Source of the DNA: Nepenthes gracilis
Taxonomy: Eukaryota > Streptophyta > Magnoliopsida > Caryophyllales > Nepenthaceae
Length of the DNA stretch: 64,000 bases
Assembly: GCA_033239525.1 (NCBI GenBank)
Contig: BSYO01000033.1
Coordinates: forward strand, 9,663,501 to 9,727,500
Direction of reading: 5' to 3'
Both the position numbers and the translations under genes were made by a program. The first letter of the stretch is position 1. Each line of letters opens with the position of its first letter. Below, in pieces: positions 56,761 through 64,000 of the stretch. Below the pieces are notes generated by a model. It ran no database searches. It was given only the letters and a program-made list of their open reading frames with translations, and had not been told where the DNA came from.

Positions 56761-57547
56761 CTGATAATAATATACCATGTGAGCAACTGAGAAAATAAAA
56801 ATAATAATTTTTATTTTTTAAAAATATTTATTTCATAATTTTGAATATATTTGCAAAAAAAAATAAAATAAATACTCTACGTAGTCAAAAAAATATTTTT
56901 TTTTATTTTTGATTTGCGAAATTCAGTGGATTGAAAAAAATTAATCAAAATACCATCGGATGGCCCCTTACGCGCTGCATGCGAGCATGAGGCGTGGCCA
57001 GAGCAGCCTGCAGAAGAAATCTACACGCCCTCGGCACGTCGGCCGTGGCACACGCATGTCATGCGCCACCTTTCCATAACCAAAAGACCACCTATCACAA
57101 AACTAACCCCCAGAAACTGAGAGTCAGAAAGGACAGCGTTGGAATCTCCTATCACAAAATTAACTCCCCCACTCTAGCTTTTTAAGGCTATTAAGGCCTC
57201 TGACATTCCAACAGGAAAAACGTATCATTCAATCAACCACTAAAAGAGTTTATTTATTTTAGGCTCTTTCGATTTTACTTTTTATTTTTTATTTTAATCT
57301 CAATGGTCACCTAGAGATCGCTACCACCACCTTCAACAGCGTTCTCCTTATTTATAATGGAAACGGATTCAAAAGACCCATACTCCCCCATAGCACTCAA
57401 AAATGTGGACGAATTTTAGGAGCAAATTTAGGAGCTTCAACCCCATCCAAAATAAGGTAAATATTACCACCATTTTCCCCAACAAAGCCAAGAAACAGTT
57501 ACAAGTCAGGAGGGAAATGCCTTTGCACCACACTATGAGTTCCCAAT
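56761..57547. other. Unassigned segment with GC-rich patch
   Basis: 56761-56950 is AT-rich and possibly more copia gag. 56960-57070 is unusually GC-rich (gcgctgcatgcgagcatg). Small ORFs on both strands (56994-57185 plus, 57369-57560 minus) match nothing I know. It ends at the LTR start 57548. Confidence 0.3.
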
Positions 57548-60172
57548 TGTGACAGACCATATTCTAATAAAAAATCGATAAAATTTTGCCTGTAAAATGT
57601 CCGTCAAACAAATATAAATCTGTAAAATTCATCTGTATAACAGTATACAAATTACAACAACGAACACACACAGTATCCAAAATGCCACAATCCATTCGTG
57701 GCACCAGCATCATATCTCCGGATATAACGTCGACTCATAAGAGATATCATTAGGTACCTAAATAAATCATAATAACCCGCGAAAGCATATACAATCGTTA
57801 ATACACAGTGAAACTAAACTATCCTATACATCATCAATATAACTCAATACATATCCATTAAAATGTACAAAAGAACTTCATACATAAGTACAAAACTATA
57901 AAATCCAAGTCTACAAAATAATCTTCAAAGTCCATTGCCTGACCAACTGCTAATCTCTACTCCACCTCATCAAGTATAACCTTGTACTCATCTGAAGATA
58001 AGAAAATAGCAATGAGTGAGCCGAATGCTAAGTAAAGTATAATATAATCAAAGACAATAAACGATATATTCAAAATAAATCAAGAAAAGGAAAATATGAG
58101 TATGATACAGATGCATAATTATGAAGTATAATCAAATATATTTTTTAGAACACATTTATCTTTCTACATTTTATATCTAATTCTTTTAGATTCTAAAATA
58201 TACAAAAATTCTTTCATTATTTAGGGATTAGGATTAGTAGGCCTTACCAACTAACGGAGTAGTCGAACGAGAAACGAAATATATATGCATCTACACATTC
58301 TAAGGCACTACTTATGATACCTCAACTTTAACATTCCATAACGGACGATATACCTTTCACCCGATATACGAGGCCAGATAACACATATGCCACCATAACA
58401 TCTCCTGTGGCTCAGGAGTATTCCTTAGTCTACCACTATAATATCCTAAAGTATGTCAGAAAATACTACCATATGAAATATAAATGCTTGGTCTAATTCA
58501 TGAATACTTATTCTTAATGGAAGGTCCAGCATATTCATATGCAAAATTCTTACTCCCTAGAGAATAAATTATCAAACATAATAAATTGTAAAATTTCTTT
58601 CTTATACTTTATATAATTCTCATATTTTTTAGATACAGATACATATTATCATTTGCTTGGGGATTTAAGTCCTATCATAACTTCAAACACATACACAATT
58701 TAATATAAAACTTTCAAAAAATTAGAAAATCATTTCCACGTTGAGCCAAATAAAACTTGTAACTTTTGAATAATAAATTCTTTCACAAAAATATCTAACA
58801 TAATTTTCAAAATATACAAAATAATATATACAAAATACATGTGAATAAATACCAAATAATCACGTTCATAAGTTAGGGTTCTAATTTTCTAAGGCCAAAT
58901 CAAGTAAAAATCCCAAAATAAACGGTTAAGGGTTTCCACAAATACAATATGACATAAAATTACCAAATCCAATACCAAATTGACAAATAAATATGCTCAA
59001 CACATGAGTTTTACAAAATATACATTTGGACGCCATAGCATCTCCTATGGCCTAGGAGTATTCCTTGGTCTACCGCTATAATATCCTAAGGTATGTTAGG
59101 AAATGCTACCGTATAAAATATAAACACTTGGTCCAATTTCATAAATACTTATTCTTAATGGAAGGTCCACCATATTCATATACAAAATTCTTACTCCCAA
59201 GAGAATCAATCATCAAACATAATAAATTGTGAAATTTCTTTATTATACTTTGCATAATTCTCATATTTCTTAGACACAGATACATTTTATCATTTGCTTG
59301 GGGATTTAAGTCTTATCGTGACTTCAAACACATACACAATTTAACATAAAACTTTAGAAAAATTAGAAAATTATTTCCACGTTGAGCCAAATAAAACTTT
59401 GTAGCTTCCGAATAATAAATTCCTTCACAAAAGTATCTAACATAATTTTCAAAATATATAAAATAATATATACAAAATAATGTGAATAAATATCAAATAA
59501 TCACGTTCATAAGTTAGGGTTCTAATTTTCTAAGGCCAAGTCAAGTAAGAATCCCAAAATAAACGGATAAAGGGTTTCTACGAACACAATACCGCATAAC
59601 ATTATCAAATCGAACACCAAATTGATAAATAAATATGCTTAATACATGAGTTTTACAAAATATACACTTAGATGGGCATTTGAATGAAAATACTCGAAGA
59701 GAACAGAATGAAAAGTATAACAAGAGGAAGAAAAGCATATGGGTGCACTTTCCTCACACCGATCTACAACTTCTTCAACTAACTCTAAGTCGGAAAGGAA
59801 CCTGATGCCTTAATCTCCTCCTTCTCTCTCTTTTTCTCCACGCTCTCTCTCTCCTCTCTCTCGAATCTGGCATAAAATGCTGAGAAAAAGAATCATGCAC
59901 ACTTAAATAGGGGACTAGCACTCAAGCGCCAATTCGGCGCGCTTCAGGCGTCCAGGCCTGGAATTGGCGCCTCCTGTTGGTGCTTGAGAGGCCGGCAAGT
60001 GCCAGGCCACTGATCTTAGTGCCTCGGTGCCGCCTCAGGTACTCGGTGGGCGTCCCTAACAATACCCTATTCCACTTCCGAAATTTAAATTTTCGCATAC
60101 ATTAAGTCTAATTTTAATTATATTAATTTAATTATTTCTAATTATGATATTTTGGAAAACAAGAACCTTATA
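57548..60172 (-). mobile_element. LTR with internal tandem duplication, gypsy, minus strand
   Basis: Plus-strand start tgtgacagaccata and end gaaccttata, right before the inverted polypurine tract. The length of 2625 bp includes a 641-bp direct duplication (58389-59029 and 59030-59670), so the base LTR is about 2.0 kb. The hairpin block is present twice (58436-58472 and 59077-59113). CT tract 59815-59870; GC island 59925-60055. Confidence 0.75.
58389..59670. repeat. 641-bp tandem direct duplication inside an LTR
   Basis: Unit 1 is 58389-59029, unit 2 is 59030-59670; e.g. atttgcttggggatttaagt occurs at 58651 and 59292. Copies differ at roughly one base in ten, so the duplication is old. Confidence 0.9.
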
Positions 60173-60600
60173 ACTCTCCCCCACTTAGAAAATTTGGTCA
60201 TCAAAATTAACGAATCCTAAAAATTAAGCAAACAAACATACCTCGAAATAAATGGGGATATTTCTCCTGAATCTCATCCTCCCTTTCCCACGTTGCTTCC
60301 TCGCAAAAATGGTTCCTCCACAAAATTTTCATAAGAGGGATTGTTTTCGAGCACAAAATCTGATCTTTTCGATCCAAAATCTATATTGGCTCCTCCAAAT
60401 AAGATAAATCTTCATTGATAGTTAAGGGTCCATAATCGATGACGTGCATCGAATTGTGAACATACTTTCTCAACATCGAGACATGGAAAACATTGTACAC
60501 ATAGGCCAAATTCAGTGCCAGCACTAATCGATAGGCCGCCTCTCCGATCTTCTCCAAAATCTAAAAAGGTCCAATAAATGGATATCTTTGCTTGACTTGG
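60173..60600 (-). pseudogene. Gypsy pol 3' end (integrase C-terminus)
   Basis: Begins with the inverted polypurine tract (actctcccccactt, 60173-60186). The minus-strand frames give a C-terminal EEATWEREDEIQEKYPHLF near 60250-60300 and VFHVSMLRKYVHN near 60470-60500, plus IGPF near 60570. It is broken off at about 60600, where an unrelated gypsy lineage begins. Confidence 0.8.
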
Positions 60601-60880
60601 GCAGTTCTATATTAATGAGGGTCTTGATTTTCTTCAGATTCACTTCTATATCATATTTGTAGACCATTAAACTTCAAAGCTGGCTCAAACATACCTCAAA
60701 CACACACTTAATCGAGTTTAACTTTATTTGTAAGCCTAAAGCACATCAAATGTCTTTGCTTAGTCATTTACGTGCACATTAGCATGTATACTTTTGACCA
60801 ATATATTATCTATGTATACTTTCATGTTATGGTCAACCTGCTTCTAGAATATTTTCCTCATAAGCCTTTAATATGATGTG
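60600..60880 (-). pseudogene. Reverse transcriptase fragment, Athila/Tat-like gypsy
   Basis: Minus-strand frames give an YIDNILVKS-like active-site region (near 60800-60830, second Asp replaced by Asn), KLNSIKCVFEV (near 60710) and IEVNLKKIKTLI (near 60620). These match RT motifs C to E of non-chromovirus plant gypsy elements. The fragment is frame-shifted. Confidence 0.7.
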
Positions 60881-61250
60881 CCAACTTTCTTTAGACTATA
60901 AGTCATTACTTTATAGGAGTAATTGCCTTAATCTGTTATAAATGAGGTCATCTTGTGAAGGGCTCGAAAATGATTTTTTAAAGTTCGATATCACATTTGC
61001 TCGTTCCGGTAAAGTTTCTTTATGATAGACAAGATAGGACAATCTTCAAACTTATATGATAGGCTATCACAGACACAACAAATTTTAGACCATTCATTAA
61101 ATATAGCGTGAACTTTCTTTGTTTCTGATACGTTCAATTTTCTTGTAATAGTGGCAAAATTGGTATTAATATTATTCTAATCATTTAGATAAAATTTACC
61201 TTTAAACTCATTCAAAGATTTCGATTCACAATTTGGTAGGCAAGTTGAAT
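60881..61250 (-). pseudogene. Athila/Tat-like internal sequence, unreadable
   Basis: Lies between the RT fragment and gag on the minus strand, where the protease should be. Scattered codon-like similarity only; a large internal deletion is implied because 370 bp cannot hold protease plus the RT N-terminus. Confidence 0.4.
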
Positions 61251-61965
61251 CCCAAGTTTGAGCACTTTCAGCCAGTCTCTCAAAATATTTATAGGTTTTA
61301 TTGGGATCCTTACTAAGGAGTTTTTCATTACATATCATTTCAATAAATTGACACATTTAAGGAGTCAAAAATTCATAAAAAAATTAATAATACGCCATAC
61401 CTCGAATCCATGAAGTGGGCAAACATTGAGAAGATCCGTGTATTTTTTCCAACACTGATAAAATGTTTCATTAGGCTTCTAAGGAAAAGTCATGATTTAT
61501 CTCTGTTGAGCTTGAGTTCAATATGTGGGGAAATATTTTTTCAAATATTCATTTTGCATTTCTAACAATGTGGAAATTGATCATAGTTTAAGAGAATTCA
61601 GCCACATTTTAGCTTTTATCTTTAATAGAAAATAAAAATAATTTTAAATGAATTGTGTCCTCAGAATAAGCATTATTTACTAAGGTACCACAAACCGCTT
61701 CAAAGTCCTTCATATATTAATTGGGATTTTCAGAATTCATTTCATGAAATTATAGCAACAATTGGATTATCTCGAGTTTAAAATTGAAGTCTATTCATGT
61801 AAGGGAACATAATACAATATAGAGTAGTATATCTTGCTAGATGTAAATAGTCATGAAGTATTTGAAAATCACTTTTTTGTATCCTCGGGAAATCAGCATT
61901 AATATTAGCTTCTTCCGTCATCCTTACTTCCTGCGACATTCAACCAAAAATTCTCTTTTTTTTTT
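61250..61965 (-). pseudogene. Athila/Tat-like gag
   Basis: The start may be MSQEVRMTEE near 61945. Further in are KDFEAVCGTLVNNAYSED and LFSIKDKAKMWLNSL (61600-61720), then NETFYQCWKKYTDLLNVCPL (61420-61480) and HGFEVWRIINFF. These are the gag (retrotrans_gag) motifs of Athila-type elements. Stops break every frame. Confidence 0.8.
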
Positions 61966-62050
61966 TTATTTTTGATTTCTTTTTTATTTTAAGTCAATAT
62001 TTTTTTTTTCATTTTTCAATTATTTTAATTTTTTAATCCTTTTTTTAAAT
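61957..62050. repeat. Poly(T)-rich low-complexity tract
   Basis: Several T-runs of 8-10 separated by single bases, between gag and the primer site of the Athila-like remnant. Confidence 0.85.
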
Positions 62051-62089
62051 GGTAGGCTACAAAATTAGTACCGGTAGAAAAATACAAAC

Positions 62090-62107
62090 TTCTTATCAAT
62101 GACACCA
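62090..62107 (-). other. Primer binding site, tRNA-Asp type, decayed
   Basis: The minus strand reads tggtgtcattgataagaa, which parallels TGGCGCCGTTGCCGGGGA (3' end of tRNA-Asp, used by Athila) with nearly all differences C-to-T or G-to-A. It marks the boundary with the 5' LTR to its right. Confidence 0.6.
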
Positions 62108-62851
62108 AAAACTTGGCCGAACATCAATAGGTATAGTTCTTTTTTACCTCACAAGTGTAGAAGAGTTTGGTATAATTTTTTCGGTTTGTTGGTTATCATA
62201 TCCACAGTGAGTCGATTTTTTACGCTAAATTAATTTCGTAACTATTTTATATTACAAAAATATTAATAGAAAATTAAGATGTTAATTTAATGAGAATCAG
62301 TGTGGCTATAACAACTATGGTTGACCATAATTTTTCTAAATGATACAAAATATTAAATAACAAAAATAGAAACTACTAGAAATCAAAATGCTTACGGCGG
62401 CAATATCGTCCAACAGCAATAGAAATTAAAATGTAGAACATTAGAGTGTAGAAATATAAAATTAAAAGGGCAGCTGTAACTCAATCATCTAAGACTGAGA
62501 AAATAAAAAGACAATAAATAAAGTTTAAGAGCTAAATAACGTAAATATAAAATTATAAGAGCGGCGGTACTTCAATCTTCTAAGACTTTGAAAATAAAAA
62601 GAAGAAAATAAACTGTATAAAATTAAATAACGAAATATAAAATTGTTAGGTATTAGATATCAGATGCTAACAATTATTAATCATAACGTGTTAATTTTCA
62701 CAATACAACATAATGTAAAATTACGAAATTTTGATATCAACGCGAAAATAAACCAATCAGAGAAAATAAAAAACAAATGGTAGGAAATTGATAGAGTTGA
62801 ACTAATCTAAAAATAAACTTTATATTAAGCTAAGATTTATAGGTACGAAAG
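62108..62851 (-). mobile_element. LTR of the Athila/Tat-like remnant
   Basis: The boundary segment (acttgg...cacaagtgtag...atccacagtgag) is typical of this kind of plant element. It holds a roughly 103-bp tandem duplication (62469-62571 and 62572-62660). The right boundary is set only by the start of the next LTR. Confidence 0.5.
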
Positions 62852-62911
62852 TGATGGGTATACCACAGTTGGGTTGGCCCAATGGTCAAAGAAGGCCCAA
62901 ATAGCCGGTTC

Positions 62912-63065
62912 GACGGTCAATTCTAATGTTGGCCCAACAAGAGGTAAAGGACCAAATCCTGAAAAGCCCAAAACGCTCCCTCAACGGTCAACGCCAGCGT
63001 TGAACATCAAGACGCAAGTAGGCGGCCAACTCGAGTACAGAACGGTCAACCTGAGCGTTGACCGG
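62912..63065. promoter_or_regulatory. Inverted W-box pairs in U3 of the right-edge LTR
   Basis: cggtcaa...ttga(cc) pairs at 62984-63004 and 63043-63065 (arms CGGTCAA/TTGACCG), with a weaker pair at about 62912-62935. They lie 60-215 bp from the LTR start. WRKY binding is inferred from the core TTGACC. Confidence 0.5.
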
Positions 63066-63410
63066 AAGTACTGTAGCGGCAGGCCCAAAAAGACGGTAAA
63101 TCTGATACAAGCCAGGCCCAATTTGACAGGCGATCTCGTACACGAAAAGTAATGATCCTTTCATGATTACACACTTTCCTAAAAGCTGATATTCTCCAAA
63201 AAGGCAATAAGGAATTCGGCGCTAACGATGGAGTCTAAACAGTCACAAGAGCATGAAAGGAAAGCAGATGATTTGAATATCCATTGCACTATTCAAAAGA
63301 AAAAGGATCCACCAAATCACGCCAGTCATGCTCACCAACTCAGAGAAGGCCGCCATTGCCAAGCCAAAAGATCACGCCACCTTGACCAGAGAAGGTGACT
63401 CTCCTACTAT

Positions 63411-63418
63411 CTATATAA
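63411..63418 (+). promoter_or_regulatory. TATA box of the right-edge LTR
   Basis: ctatataa within ctatctatataagcttgg, about 560 bp inside the LTR; transcription would start near 63445. Confidence 0.65.
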
Positions 63419-63983
63419 GCTTGGAGCTTCATTCTGGAAGACAAGCTTTCGAATACGCCCTCTAGCTCACCTTCAAGAGAACATACTGAACACGCTCTCT
63501 GAGAGAATAAAAAGAGACTTCCTGATACAGTCTAAGTCACGAACGCTTACAGTGCTTGAGCAAAGGCTCTCCTTCTCTCTCTCTCTGCATAAAGTGTTCA
63601 CCTTCAGAACCCACCAAAGGCCTTCAGATTGCAGAAGTCCTTTCCGGCTCTCTGATAATTGTCCCCCAAAGCTTCCACGCTTTTGGAACGCAGCTTCCAC
63701 TCGCTCTCTGTGAGTAGTAAGCTGAACTCACCTCTCAACGGGCCAACACTCCTGACAAACCTATTCTCTTTCTTTCTCTTTTATTTATCAGCTCACCTTC
63801 CTCGATTCGAAAGCTTTTTACTGACTTGAGCGTCGGAGTATTTTCACCGGGACAACCTCCCGCCGACACGTTGACCTTTTGTTCATTTTAGTGGTATGCA
63901 AAATTCAGACTCAATGAACGGAGCCAGATCGAACCAACCAGACGAATCCAAATCTGTTCAAAATTGAATCCAGGTACGCATCA

Positions 63984-64000
63984 TTGGCGTCATCTATGGG
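63984..64000 (+). other. Primer binding site of the right-edge element (partial context)
   Basis: ttggcgtcatctatggg follows the LTR end. From memory it resembles the ttggcgccgtctgtggg found after the LTRs of many plant Tat-like elements, with three transitions. Only the start of the element is in the window. Confidence 0.65.

Larger units (their letters stand above)
62852..63983 (+). mobile_element. LTR (1132 bp) of an element continuing past the window
   Basis: Starts tgatgggtat and ends gtacgcatca, giving matching TGATG/CATCA ends. A TATA box lies at 63411-63418, followed by a transcribed-looking leader (gcttggagcttcattctgg). The start region has inverted W-box pairs. It is directly followed by a primer site. 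The 92-codon ORF at 62874-63152 lies in U3 and is probably chance. Confidence 0.8.

Noticed and set aside
62874..63152. 92-codon ORF near the right edge
   Set aside because: It lies in the U3 of an LTR, upstream of the TATA box, and contains the W-box palindromes; no domain.

Overview
This window is plant nuclear DNA: AT-rich, intergenic and made almost entirely of nested, decayed retrotransposons. I find no intact host gene. The lineages seen (Ty3/gypsy with 2-3 kb LTRs, Ty1/copia, Athila/Tat-like gypsy, and plant L1 LINEs with a DUF4283 ORF1) point to an angiosperm, probably a eudicot; the species cannot be read from the sequence. Every pol or gag block is broken by stops and frameshifts, and much of the damage looks like C-to-T/G-to-A transitions, as expected of old methylated repeats.

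Layout. 1-204 and 658-2990 are two LTRs placed 5'-end to 5'-end. The second is followed by a tRNA-iMet-type primer site and a leader (to 3387). At 3388 a second plus-strand gypsy begins. Its 5' LTR is split by a solo LTR (3755-6512, TSD gaaac) and by a complete minus-strand gypsy (8674-18271, TSD ttatc, both LTRs about 2.5 kb). Its decayed gag (with a U6 snRNA-like sequence inside) and pol run to about 22550. 22577-28145 is a minus-strand LTR plus pol remnant, and 28546-29802 is a plus-strand LTR fragment. 29803-35140 is a plus-strand integrase gene hit by three separate LINE insertions (1605 bp, 2250 bp and only 16 bp), each with its own TSD. Its 3' LTR (35142-47103) was entered by a roughly 3-kb ORF1-only LINE (37223-45900), which was itself entered by a complete copia element (38437-44095, TSD catat).

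From 47104 to 52634 lie three more LTR fragments of mixed orientation. 53003-55092 is a solo LTR, 55093-56760 a copia remnant, 57548-60600 a gypsy LTR plus pol 3' end, and 60600-62851 an Athila-like gag/RT remnant with its primer site and LTR. The window ends in a 1132-bp LTR (62852-63983) and the start of a primer site, so another element continues past the edge.

Points of most interest: (1) L1-type LINEs in full-length form with ORF1 but no endonuclease/RT ORF, or with no ORF at all; (2) regular arrays of inverted TTGACC/GGTCAA (W-box) pairs in the LTR U3 regions of three unrelated retrotransposon lineages; (3) a 16-bp LINE insertion with a perfect 15-bp TSD; (4) a U6 snRNA-like sequence inside a gypsy gag region; (5) a short hairpin block conserved across otherwise divergent LTR subfamilies. 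All identities and domain calls were made by eye, without database searches.
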